Positions 29,901 to 37,757 of a stretch of DNA of 64,000 bases are shown piece after piece; the stretch's first letter is position 1, and each line of letters begins with the position of its first letter. The notes beneath the pieces are model-generated. The model was given only the letters and a program-made list of their open reading frames with translations. It was not told the origin of the DNA and did no database searches. This DNA comes from Sphingobacterium paucimobilis HER1398 (GTDB lineage: Bacteria; Bacteroidota; Bacteroidia; Sphingobacteriales; Sphingobacteriaceae), in the NCBI RefSeq assembly GCF_000416985.1, contig NZ_ATDL01000007.1, positions 124,001 to 188,000 on the forward strand. Reading direction: 5' to 3'. A program made the position numbers and the translations under genes.

Positions 29901-30562
29901 GGCACTATTATGCTTTTTCACCAACGACAGGCGAACTTATTTGGCGTTGTCCCATTACCCATGGAGCTACAGTAGGCGCTGCAGGAGATATGGATGGTGA
30001 CGGATTCGATGATATTGCCATAGGAGCCGAATACTATTACCATCAATTAGCTAATCATAAAGGACAACCCTCTAAAGCATTTTCTGCTTCACCATGGAAC
30101 TATTCGGTTGTTATTAAGGATTTGGATGGTGACGGGAAAAAAGAAGCTGTATTTGGAAGGGGTGACGGTTGGTTATATGTCAATGTTCCTGAAGGAAACA
30201 GCTTTAAGACTTGGCGGGCGAATGTTGGCGGACGCCCCATTGCTATTGTAGATGTGGAGGACGGTGAGACCAAGTTGGCTACTGCAACAGAGATGGGGGA
30301 TGTGGTCTACTTGGATGGCGCAGGTAAGGTCTTGAAATATGTAAAGCTACCTGCACAATTGACTGACTTGAAGATACAGGGGGATAAACTTTTTGCGACG
30401 TGTATCGATGGGTTTGGTTATGTATTAAATACGGCAGGACAGGTATTGGGTAAGTATCCTTATCAACAGGATGTCAATTCATTATATCAACCCAAGATTG
30501 CAGCGGATGGAGGAGTAGCTTCTTTCTTCTCTGGAAGGAATATTTACGCCATTGGTTTATAG
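26918..30562 (+). CDS. Heparinase II/III-superfamily lyase fused to a C-terminal FG-GAP propeller (copy 2)
   Basis: Paralogue of the lyase at 19120, with the same domain order. The ATG at 26918 gives 1214 residues with a good signal peptide (MHKIKLTFILLCIWSFQGLAQ). An in-frame ATG at 26885 adds 11 residues and touches the stop of the PorP/SprF gene, so it is less likely. Predicted catalytic residues are Asn330 (NHS), Tyr382 (AAGYQY) and His541/His543 (NHGHFD). The GH20-like N-terminal domain, FG-GAP calcium loops (DMDGDGFDD, DLDGDGKKE) and PQQ-like end are all kept. Differences from copy 1 are spread over the whole protein, so both are likely functional, perhaps with different linkage or substituent preference. 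Confidence 0.8.
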   Translation: MHKIKLTFILLCIWSFQGLAQNIDNYLYSTVTYGLQREVTTAIPAGTRAYKGRVSIAMAKKGAQANAVIVKADKDANNQKGLLLQKELEKAWKVKVPLVDWDEARSGDKNIILFGAAKYNMPLRELDANNLLGNNDRGYEVRTVPNALSWGKDVLYINGNTDADFDEAIKILVKKSSKPDKIPYFIACKGWENEDATKDHKVFIEELLEHYAKDDSRRNNIALETFLAKPVQKYKMTGDDAYVKTFAEMMNMILERYDKYDGPNKTPPTFEFHIFPTYMYTVENSKAFSDTDRLKAIEFMRRIAEESMNFWEMVAPMKFYDEGTKGYITNHSCFASRTVAASARYLLTRYDYQPARYWKEVADNGFDGVAPHPYSPEDAAGYQYLVYRIFIDYAIVSGRYKLDFFKSPLFQGYLRFAKAQYNHLGYLAGYGDANALGHYSSHPFLKQAIDLFDDEEAKYILKLINRNNAGKGIETPIDMASPGADTHGLSYFTLDEFKQTQYKIKGLFNRPLLDKAIFRSGWDDKADFLTVTGINGDGRNHGHFDANGLAQYMVGDRVWLWEGDYIRKFPEDHNSMVVNRDGKHFDFSRNFKVRNKAAASQVRASLESSNKQQSLLSLQLEQYNGVNWTRNINYLARKGLWIIDEVDVLTPGSYGIEISWKSVGNMQVKDQAVQLTQKNLNDGIPYNFFIVEGSGATRFTKTFFESGVGRKDGNLMGYQKSFDLNSRQVVQRKQGAYKKGDKLYYVNFMHAVEGENPVAPRIHQLAGHVYAVQSGSEYHLAIIGKYVDKDVEIDADRCFMGPEGILASGARTVKIGDYIWTSETARDIVIDAKELLSGPYLTVLRTQFLKGVQLQPSNPVRVETAESKIATIKTLNSNISYLAKQGKEIAVGTGNGTFVLMDEKGNTLFEHQFAKEITAIAPIQTGKGTKWAIAVFPENLDDAKAMVYLVDENRKIAWSKPIAPWHRRFGTVTTMFPAKLDTQGDLALIVGSQGWHYYAFSPTTGELIWRCPITHGATVGAAGDMDGDGFDDIAIGAEYYYHQLANHKGQPSKAFSASPWNYSVVIKDLDGDGKKEAVFGRGDGWLYVNVPEGNSFKTWRANVGGRPIAIVDVEDGETKLATATEMGDVVYLDGAGKVLKYVKLPAQLTDLKIQGDKLFATCIDGFGYVLNTAGQVLGKYPYQQDVNSLYQPKIAADGGVASFFSGRNIYAIGL

Positions 30563-30606
30563 TTGTGTAGATACTAAATTTGGAACGAATGATAATCAAT
30601 AAAAGA

Positions 30607-31956
30607 ATGAACTTAAAGACTGTATTAGTAGCAGTTGTGCTGGCGACAGGGCTATCTATCGCGTGGTCACCTTTGCAGGCACAACATAATCTCGCAGGTA
30701 TCGATGTAGAAGAGCCGAAGGTTGTAAAAACAGATGGAGTAGAATTTGCTGTTTTACCCGATAAGAAAGATTGGATCTATAAAATTGGCGAAAAGCCAAT
30801 GTTTAAAATAAAGCTGTTCGTTGACGGAGAGCCTGTTGCTAATGCAAATATGACGTATATGGTAGGAATGGAGAAAATGGAACCTATTTCTAAAGGGACG
30901 ATTTCCTTAGAGCAAGGTTATGCCGAGCTTCCCGGAGAAGTGGTCAGTACCGCTGGTTTTCTTCGTTGTGACGTACGTGTACGTGTAAAGGATAAGATTT
31001 ATAAGTCAGTAGCGACTGTAGCTTTTGAACCTGAAACCATTAAACCTACGGTAGTGATGCCTACCGATTTTAAAGCTTTTTGGGCAGAGGCAATTGCTAA
31101 GTCAAAGACGACTCCACTAAATACAAAGCTCACTCCAATATCGGATAGAAGCACGAGTGATGTAGATGTTTACCAGGTTGAATATCAGTTTTATAATGAT
31201 GGAGTAAAGAGCTTTTTTGGTGTGTTGTCGATTCCTAAGAAGGAAGGAAAGTATCCAGCTATTATTCGTTTTCCGGGAGCTGGGTGGGCGCCGCTTGGAG
31301 GGGATCCCGGTACAGCAGCAAAGGGATTTATAACACTGGATCTATATATTCATGGTAAACCTGTCATCCATGATAAAGCTTTCTATGCGGACCTACAGGT
31401 TAATGAGTTAAAGGATTACCAATATAAAGGTATTGCCAATAGAGACTCTTTTTATTACAAAAATGTGGTATTGGGTTGTGTGCGTTCGGTAGATTTAGTT
31501 TATTCCTTACCGCAATTCGACGGTAAGAATGTTGGCGGCTGGGGTTCCAGTCAGGGTGGAGCATTGTCCATTATTACCACCTCTCTGGAAAAACGGATCA
31601 ATTATATGGTCGCATTGTGTCCAGCTATGTGTGATTTCACAGGATATCTGAATAACAGAGCAGGAGGATGGCCTCATTTCTTTACCAAGCCAGAATTGTA
31701 TAAGGACAATCAAGAGACCGTAATGAAGAGTTTGTCTTATTTTGATGTGGTCAATTTCGCTAAAGACATTAGTGTCCCGGCCTATTTATCATGGGGATTC
31801 AACGATGTTACAACCCCACCGACGACCTGTTTTGCCGCTTATAATGCAATACAATCTCCAAAGCAGTTGTATATTATACCTGAGGGGGAACATAAAATAT
31901 ATCCAGCACAACGCACCAAAACCTACGCTTGGCTGACAAAAAATCTTGTGAAATAA
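30607..31956 (+). CDS. CE7/acetyl-xylan-esterase-like secreted alpha/beta hydrolase (copy 2)
   Basis: Paralogue of the esterase at 17790. The ATG at 30607 gives 449 residues and a standard signal peptide (MNLKTVLVAVVLATGL). Upstream in-frame starts are TTG 30580 and ATG 30589. The nucleophile is Ser315 in GSSQGG, the acid is the Asp of WGFNDVTTPPTT, and the base is the His of PEGEHKIY. A beta-rich N-terminal domain (about 40-135) matches that of copy 1. It follows the second lyase by 44 bases and closes the locus before an intrinsic terminator. Confidence 0.82.
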   Translation: MNLKTVLVAVVLATGLSIAWSPLQAQHNLAGIDVEEPKVVKTDGVEFAVLPDKKDWIYKIGEKPMFKIKLFVDGEPVANANMTYMVGMEKMEPISKGTISLEQGYAELPGEVVSTAGFLRCDVRVRVKDKIYKSVATVAFEPETIKPTVVMPTDFKAFWAEAIAKSKTTPLNTKLTPISDRSTSDVDVYQVEYQFYNDGVKSFFGVLSIPKKEGKYPAIIRFPGAGWAPLGGDPGTAAKGFITLDLYIHGKPVIHDKAFYADLQVNELKDYQYKGIANRDSFYYKNVVLGCVRSVDLVYSLPQFDGKNVGGWGSSQGGALSIITTSLEKRINYMVALCPAMCDFTGYLNNRAGGWPHFFTKPELYKDNQETVMKSLSYFDVVNFAKDISVPAYLSWGFNDVTTPPTTCFAAYNAIQSPKQLYIIPEGEHKIYPAQRTKTYAWLTKNLVK

Positions 31957-31975
31957 TAAATAATAAGTGAAGTTA

Positions 31976-32010
31976 GGCCCTTGGTAACTCGTTTTATCAG
32001 GGGCTTTTTT
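31976..32010 (+). terminator. Intrinsic terminator ending the polysaccharide locus
   Basis: GCCCTTG at 31977-31983 pairs with CAGGGGC at 31998-32004 (one wobble) and is followed by a T-run at 32005-32010. Confidence 0.75.
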
Positions 32011-32102
32011 ATTTATTTTTTTCTTTCACACTTGTTTTTTCTTATACTTGACATCTAAAATGTTACACTAACTAATCTGGACACGGATAAACTACTCATA
32101 TT

Positions 32103-32681
32103 TTGAATAGGGAAGATCTTGAAATGGTACAGGCGATCAATGATGCTGATCCCATAGCTTTTAAAAAGCTATTCGACAGCTATTGGAAAAAAGTGTACCG
32201 TATGGCTCTTCAGAAACTTCCCCGAGAAGAAGATGCTTCGGATATAACCCAAGACGTGTTTTATATTATATGGAAAAATAGAGGATATTGGCATGTGAAG
32301 ACTAATATACAGGGGTATCTATTATCTATGTTGAGGCATAAGATATATGATTTCTATGCACAGAGAGACAAGTTTCCGATTTTCGTTCCTCTTGATGAAC
32401 AGGAAGAATATTGGGATTATAGCTTCCGCGAAGGTGAGGAGGATGATTTTTCGGAAGAAAACCAATTGGTAAAGAAGGAAATAGATGCTATGCCTGATAA
32501 GATGCGGGAAGTGTTTCTATTGAGCCGTTTTGAAAATCTTTCTGCCCAACAGATCGCCGACAAACTGGGTATATCGGTACAAACAGTGAGAAACCAAATC
32601 TCATCTGCTTTGAAACGTTTAAAGCTGCGGTTTGGAGATAAAGTTACTTGGTTGCTGTTTTTGTTTTTCATTAAGTTTTAA
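32103..32681 (+). CDS. ECF-type RNA polymerase sigma factor
   Basis: A 192-residue sigma-70-family factor of the Bacteroidota FecI/SigW type. Region 2 includes AFKKLFDSYWKKVYRMA and DITQDVFYIIWKNR. Region 4 holds the helix-turn-helix AQQIADKLGISVQTVRNQIS. The C-terminal tail WLLFLFFIKF is hydrophobic, as in many such factors. The start I list is a TTG, because the N-terminal residues before the ATG at 32124 fit the family (LEMVQAIN). An in-frame stop at 32088 rules out a longer form. It should direct transcription of the STN-type SusC operon at 34219 under control of the FecR protein. Unlike the usual arrangement, the FecR gene is not adjacent but 469 bases away. Confidence 0.9.
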   Translation: MNREDLEMVQAINDADPIAFKKLFDSYWKKVYRMALQKLPREEDASDITQDVFYIIWKNRGYWHVKTNIQGYLLSMLRHKIYDFYAQRDKFPIFVPLDEQEEYWDYSFREGEEDDFSEENQLVKKEIDAMPDKMREVFLLSRFENLSAQQIADKLGISVQTVRNQISSALKRLKLRFGDKVTWLLFLFFIKF

Positions 32682-33150
32682 AAGGTGCGCCTCTCTGCCG
32701 GCGCGGGGCATGTTCGTTTCCTCTGGAGGTTGCTACGCAATTTTTCTTGATAAAAAGGAACAAGCGATCAATAATCAACACGTGAAAAGGCGACCTTGTA
32801 ACATATGGAGACTAAGGCCATAAAGCTATCACAGATTATCGTACATATTGCAGTAACCAAGGATTTCCAGTCTATGGGTGGGCAGTGTTGCGGCGACCTA
32901 GGAAACCGCACGTATAGCTTTATGTGCCGTGATGAACATAGGTTACACAGTCTTGACTCTTTGCTTCTTTCTCGTTCAAGGAGAAAGAAGAGCCCTGTCG
33001 CGGCTCGAGCGACAAGATGATGTTGATTTTAATCCTTCCTTAAGCACCATATACCTCACTTTTCTACAAAGAATAAAAAAATAAAAATATTTCATTCCTA
33101 CATAGTATGTTTTCAAAAAAAGACAGACTATACCTATAGAACTCAAAAAT
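32682..33150. repeat. Gene-free structured stretch between sigma and anti-sigma, possible interspersed element
   Basis: A 469-base region with base composition unlike its surroundings: a G/C-rich start (about 32684-32712) and end (about 32990-33014). It contains hairpins GCGCC/GGCGC (32687-32691, 32700-32704), CTTCTTTCTC/GAGAAAGAAG (32964-32973, 32981-32990) and TGTCGC/GCGACA (32996-33001, 33009-33014). The TTTTTCTTGATAAAAAGGAAC segment near 32742 recalls a sequence I have often seen in intergenic repeats of this phylum. Two ORFs of 63 and 71 codons occur here but have no recognisable family and overlap each other in different frames. I consider the stretch a probable interspersed repeat or degraded insertion, with recall as part of the basis. 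Confidence 0.4.
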
Positions 33151-34179
33151 ATGATGCTATCCAATAGGCCAAATAAGTATAAAAAGGAAGAACTGTGGAG
33201 AGGAATTGTTGCCAAAGCTCAGCAGGATGGAGATTACAGTCTCGATAGTATTGTCGATGCGAAGGTCGTTCCTTTTTATAGGAACCAATGGGCTGTAGCT
33301 GCTGCAGTAATGGTATTGTTTCTGTCCGTATCGGTATGGATGTATCGTAGTGCTACGAATCATCAGTATCTCGGCGAAAATCAGTTGAGAGAGGTTTTTG
33401 CGGATGCAGGCACGCTATCAAAGCTCGTGCTATCCAATGGAGACACCATTTTATTGGATGACCAAAATGGGTTAGATACTAATATTGCCTATTTGGCCAT
33501 TGCCGATCAAGTCTTGGATTTTCGGAAGCTACATCAAGAGGATTTACTTGATCAGGAACAAATTGTAGAGACTGCGCGAGGAAAGCAACTGCGGATTATA
33601 CTTTCTGATGGTACTGCAGTATGGCTTAACGCTTCTTCAAAGATTGTTTTTCCTGCTCGTTTTCAAGGTGACAGGCGGGAGGTAACGATTGATGGAGAAG
33701 CGTATTTTGAAGTTGCACATAATCGGAAGTCACCATTTATCGTAAAAACAGATGGGCAGCAAGTACGGGTGCTGGGTACTCATTTTAATATCAGGCAATA
33801 TAAAGAAGAAGGAACAAAGGCGGTCACTTTACTAGAGGGGGCAGTACAAGTGACCAGTGCTGATAAAAGTAGTAGACCTGTTGTATTAAAGCCTGCTGAG
33901 CAGTTTATTCAGTTGGATGGAAAGACAGGACCTATTGTACAGACGTTGAGTAATCCGGGAGCGGTGATAGCCTGGAAAGACGGAGATTTCTATTTTGATG
34001 ATGCTGATGCAGAGACTATTGTTAAGGAGTTGGAGCGATGGTATCCTGTGTCGATCGGTATAAAGCAGCAAGATACAACCAAGAAAATATCTGGACGTAT
34101 CAAACGAACGGATTCGATGAAAGAAGTCGTTGATATGCTTCGATTCTTTGATATCGAAATACAAGTCGAAAAAAACTAA
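33151..34179 (+). CDS. FecR-family anti-sigma/regulator
   Basis: A 342-residue inner-membrane regulator. About 46 cytoplasmic residues come first, then one transmembrane segment (about 47-66). The periplasmic FecR domain includes RGKQLRIILSDGTAVWLNASSKIVFPARF, REVTIDGEAYFEVAHN and VLGTHFNIRQY. A C-terminal DUF4974-like domain follows (about 270-342; YFDDADAETIVKELERWYPVSI). By family, it holds the ECF sigma factor inactive until the STN domain of the partner SusC signals that ligand is bound. The partner transporter starts 39 bases downstream. Confidence 0.92.
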   Translation: MMLSNRPNKYKKEELWRGIVAKAQQDGDYSLDSIVDAKVVPFYRNQWAVAAAVMVLFLSVSVWMYRSATNHQYLGENQLREVFADAGTLSKLVLSNGDTILLDDQNGLDTNIAYLAIADQVLDFRKLHQEDLLDQEQIVETARGKQLRIILSDGTAVWLNASSKIVFPARFQGDRREVTIDGEAYFEVAHNRKSPFIVKTDGQQVRVLGTHFNIRQYKEEGTKAVTLLEGAVQVTSADKSSRPVVLKPAEQFIQLDGKTGPIVQTLSNPGAVIAWKDGDFYFDDADAETIVKELERWYPVSIGIKQQDTTKKISGRIKRTDSMKEVVDMLRFFDIEIQVEKN

Positions 34180-34218
34180 CAATCAATTAATTATAATTTA
34201 TTTAACCTCAAAACCATT

Positions 34219-37200
34219 ATGAAGCATTTTTTCATGAAGTATAGGCACTGGAGAGCTTATCCAATACATTGGGTACTACTGTGTCTAGCTGTTTTTCACG
34301 TGGGGGTAGTGCTGGCTCAGATTAATATCTCCGTAAGGCAGAAGTCACTACCTGGTATTTTTAGCCAGATTGAAAAGCAAAGCAATTATGTCTTTCTGTA
34401 TGATAAGGCTGTTGCTGCTGTACCAGCGATTTCAATCGATTGTACCAATTGTTCTATTGAACGTTTAATCCAACTCTTAGAGAAGGAAACCAAGTTGGAA
34501 TTTAAGTTGTCCGGACAGCAAGTATTGGTGAAAAAGAAGACTGAAAAGTCCGCCGAAACTTCTACTCCTGCGGTAGCCATGCAAACTGATCAAAGAGATA
34601 CCATCAAAGGAAAGGTTGTTGATGAAAACGGCAAGCCAGTTGTAGGAGCGACTTTATTGATTAAAGGAACTAAGATTGGAACGTCTACTGACAAGAATGG
34701 TAATTTCAAAATGCAGCGAATCTCGCCTGCACAGACTATCATTACGAACAGTATAGGCTACCACCCAATGGAGGTGCTGGTAGGAGCACAAAAAACATTG
34801 ACGGTAGCTCTAAAAATCAAAGCACAGGAGATTGAAGATGTTGTTGTTTCCACAGGTTTGCAAAAACGTGAGAGAAGCAAGCTGGTAGGGAATGTTTCCT
34901 CGATCAAGGGAGAAGATTTGGAGGGGGCTGGAATTACGACTATCGATAAGGCACTACGTGGGAAAATGACAGGGGTGTATGTTCGGTCAAATTCTGGCCG
35001 TCCTGGAGAGACTGGTTCTATAGTGATTCGAGGTAGCAATACTATGACCGGTAATGCTGAACCATTAATTATTTTGGATGGAATGCCTTTACAGAATGGT
35101 GATGTGGCTGGCATGGATAAAACGAGTTCGAATATCAATAGCCTATTGACCAATGGTATTGGTAATATTCCGCCCGAAGATATCGCCACGATAGATATTC
35201 TCCGAGATGCTACTGCAGCCTCTATATATGGAGCACGTGCAGCCAATGGCGTTATTGTTATTACCACGAAACGTGGGGAGGTAGGTAAAGACTACATCAA
35301 TTATTCCACGAAACAAGGATTGACGATGCGTCCTGAGAATTCATTTAGTTTTATGAATTCGGCAGAGAAGATTGCGTTTGAAAGACAAATATATGACGAT
35401 TTTCATCCCGGATATGGTGGTCGCGTTAATCAGCTTTTGATGCAAGCAGATAATGGGACTATTACCCAAGACGAACTTGAAAGAAGGATAGGAGAATTAG
35501 GTGACATCAATACCGATTGGATGGGTGTCTTGTACAGTCCTGCTTATCAGCAAACGCATAATGTCTCCATGTCGGGGGGCAGTACTAAATTACAGTATAA
35601 TGTATCCCTGAATTATCAAGACGCAAATGGCACTTTGATGGAGAATAAGTTTAAACAAGGTGGTATGAGTGCGAAACTGACCAGGAATATTAATGATAAG
35701 TTGTTGGTCGATTTTAACCTTTATACCACAATCAAAAAGAACAAAGAAGGCCAGTCTAAGTTAGATCCGTTCCGGTATGCTATGTTTGCTAACCCATACG
35801 AAAAGCCATATAATTCTGACGGCACCTATGCTTGGGATAAAAGCTATAGAAGTGTAGATAATGACCTTAACTATTACTCTGATCTCAATTACAAGACCTT
35901 TAATATTCTTAGAGAACTTCGCGAAAATACGTTGAGTACAGATTATGGTAATGCTAGAGGTCAATTAGGAGTAGAATGGAAGTTTTTAGATGGTTTTCAA
36001 TACCGGGGGTCAGCTGTGTTGAATTATACGAATGTACAGTCTATGGATGAGTCTCGTGAGGGAACTTACCGTTCATGGGCAGATAACAGGCTTAATGGTG
36101 CAAAAACTACAGGAGCGGGTATATTGGAGAAATTCAACTATGGATTTTTGGAGGAAAATTCGGGGAAAACCATCGACTATACTGTGCGCAATACGATAGA
36201 GTATAATAAGACATTTGTGGAGAAGCACTATGTTCAAGGATTTTTTGCCAATGAGGTTTCCGAGCGTACAAATAATCGGTTTTCACACTTTAATCCGGTC
36301 TATCTGCAAGATTATCGGATGGCGGGATATCCATCTTGGGATGATATTCCTGCTTCTAACTATAAAAAAATGGATTTGAGTAGGTTGGGCGGTACATATT
36401 ACGAAAAAGATCGTTCGGTTTCGTTCATTAGTTCGATCGCTTATGCTTATGCTAACCGATATGTGCTGAATGCCAATTTTCGGTCAGATGGTGTGGACAT
36501 TATCGGATCAAAAAATCAATTTACACCCTTGTGGTCTGCCGGTGTTAAATGGAATGCGCATGAAGAAGCTTTTGTTCGGGAAAACCTTCCTTGGTTAAAT
36601 CGTTTTGTGTTGGCGTATGGTTATGGGTATACTGGCAGTATCAACCGTTCGGTTTATCCGTTTCATACTTATGAATTGGGGGCCGTAATCTATGATGATA
36701 TTGCTAAGGCAACTGCCTTTAATTATGGTAATCCTGTGTTGAAATGGGAAAGAAAGCGTGACATCAACTATGGGATTCATATGTCCGTATTGAATAGTCG
36801 TGTTAATATTGAAGCCAATTATTACGATAATAAAGTGACGGACCTATTGGATGATGTAGCTTTGCCAGCTTCAGTGGGGCGTACTTCTTCTATGATGAAT
36901 GCCGGCATTTTGTCTAACAAAGGCTGGGAGTTATCTGCTCGTGTCGACGTTGTAAAAAATAGAGACTGGTTGTGGGAGGTGGGTGCCAACCTGACAACTG
37001 TGAAGAACAATTTGGATAAAGTATATAATAAACGAACACCGAATGTGTCCTCACTCGATCCTAGAAATGTTGAAAACTATGCAATGCGGTCGTGGTTTGG
37101 ATATAAGTTTAGCCATATTGATCCGACTAATGGACATATGATGGTTAATGCACAGCGTATCGATGGGCAAGGGGCTGTCGTTGGTGATGAAGTCATTGAT

Positions 37201-37752
37201 CTGTCCACGATTTCTACAGCTGATCTGCAAGCCAAGTATACAACCTATTATTTAGGCCAGCAGGATCCGAAGATGTATGGTGGATTTAATACACGCATTC
37301 GTTACAAAAATATAACCTTGACGAGCAACTTCGTATTTGCAGATGGTAATATGATCAAAGGTTTTCAGGATCGCCGTGAAGGACCAAGTGGAGAGACCGA
37401 TGATGTGACGGCGAGTCGTACCAACCGTTTGAAAAATCAACAGTATCGCTGGAGGCAACACGGTGATGTGACGGATATTCCGTTTTATTCGCAAGGGACA
37501 TCTAATTACACACGATACTTGGTGGATAAGGATATTGAGTCAGGCGCGTATATCAAATGTACTGAACTCGGTCTGAACTGGCGTGCAAATCCAGCAATGT
37601 TCAAGAAGTTTGTGAAACAGCTTCAAATAGGTTTGCTTGCCAACAACTTATTTACGATAACGCCTTATTCGGGTACTGATCCGGAAACTCAGATGGCATT
37701 TGGCTATCCGACAACGCGTAGTTATACATTTTCCTTAAACATTGGATTTTAA
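34219..37752 (+). CDS. SusC-like transporter with N-terminal STN signalling domain
   Basis: A 1177-residue TonB-dependent transporter. A signal peptide (to about residue 34) is followed by an STN domain (about 35-108; INISVRQKSLPGIFSQIEKQ, YDKAVAAVPAISI), the periplasmic signalling module that contacts FecR. A carboxypeptidase-regulatory-like domain (about 125-205), an EDVVVSTG TonB-box segment starting at Glu206, a plug with ALRGKMTGVYVRSNSGRPG and YGARAANGVIVITTKRG, and a barrel ending in NIGF complete it. It lies behind ECF sigma and FecR genes, the classic trans-envelope signalling set. The substrate is unknown. The neighbours (a protease-like lipoprotein and thioredoxins) could hint at peptides rather than sugars. 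Confidence 0.93.
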   Translation: MKHFFMKYRHWRAYPIHWVLLCLAVFHVGVVLAQINISVRQKSLPGIFSQIEKQSNYVFLYDKAVAAVPAISIDCTNCSIERLIQLLEKETKLEFKLSGQQVLVKKKTEKSAETSTPAVAMQTDQRDTIKGKVVDENGKPVVGATLLIKGTKIGTSTDKNGNFKMQRISPAQTIITNSIGYHPMEVLVGAQKTLTVALKIKAQEIEDVVVSTGLQKRERSKLVGNVSSIKGEDLEGAGITTIDKALRGKMTGVYVRSNSGRPGETGSIVIRGSNTMTGNAEPLIILDGMPLQNGDVAGMDKTSSNINSLLTNGIGNIPPEDIATIDILRDATAASIYGARAANGVIVITTKRGEVGKDYINYSTKQGLTMRPENSFSFMNSAEKIAFERQIYDDFHPGYGGRVNQLLMQADNGTITQDELERRIGELGDINTDWMGVLYSPAYQQTHNVSMSGGSTKLQYNVSLNYQDANGTLMENKFKQGGMSAKLTRNINDKLLVDFNLYTTIKKNKEGQSKLDPFRYAMFANPYEKPYNSDGTYAWDKSYRSVDNDLNYYSDLNYKTFNILRELRENTLSTDYGNARGQLGVEWKFLDGFQYRGSAVLNYTNVQSMDESREGTYRSWADNRLNGAKTTGAGILEKFNYGFLEENSGKTIDYTVRNTIEYNKTFVEKHYVQGFFANEVSERTNNRFSHFNPVYLQDYRMAGYPSWDDIPASNYKKMDLSRLGGTYYEKDRSVSFISSIAYAYANRYVLNANFRSDGVDIIGSKNQFTPLWSAGVKWNAHEEAFVRENLPWLNRFVLAYGYGYTGSINRSVYPFHTYELGAVIYDDIAKATAFNYGNPVLKWERKRDINYGIHMSVLNSRVNIEANYYDNKVTDLLDDVALPASVGRTSSMMNAGILSNKGWELSARVDVVKNRDWLWEVGANLTTVKNNLDKVYNKRTPNVSSLDPRNVENYAMRSWFGYKFSHIDPTNGHMMVNAQRIDGQGAVVGDEVIDLSTISTADLQAKYTTYYLGQQDPKMYGGFNTRIRYKNITLTSNFVFADGNMIKGFQDRREGPSGETDDVTASRTNRLKNQQYRWRQHGDVTDIPFYSQGTSNYTRYLVDKDIESGAYIKCTELGLNWRANPAMFKKFVKQLQIGLLANNLFTITPYSGTDPETQMAFGYPTTRSYTFSLNIGF

Positions 37753-37757
37753 TTGAC

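Noticed and set aside
32632-33020. Two overlapping short ORFs (63 and 71 codons)
   Set aside because: They lie in different frames within the structured stretch between sigma and FecR, start inside or after the sigma gene end, and have no family features.
34758-35267. 169-codon minus-strand ORF
   Set aside because: Antisense to the conserved plug region of the STN-type SusC; no independent protein features.
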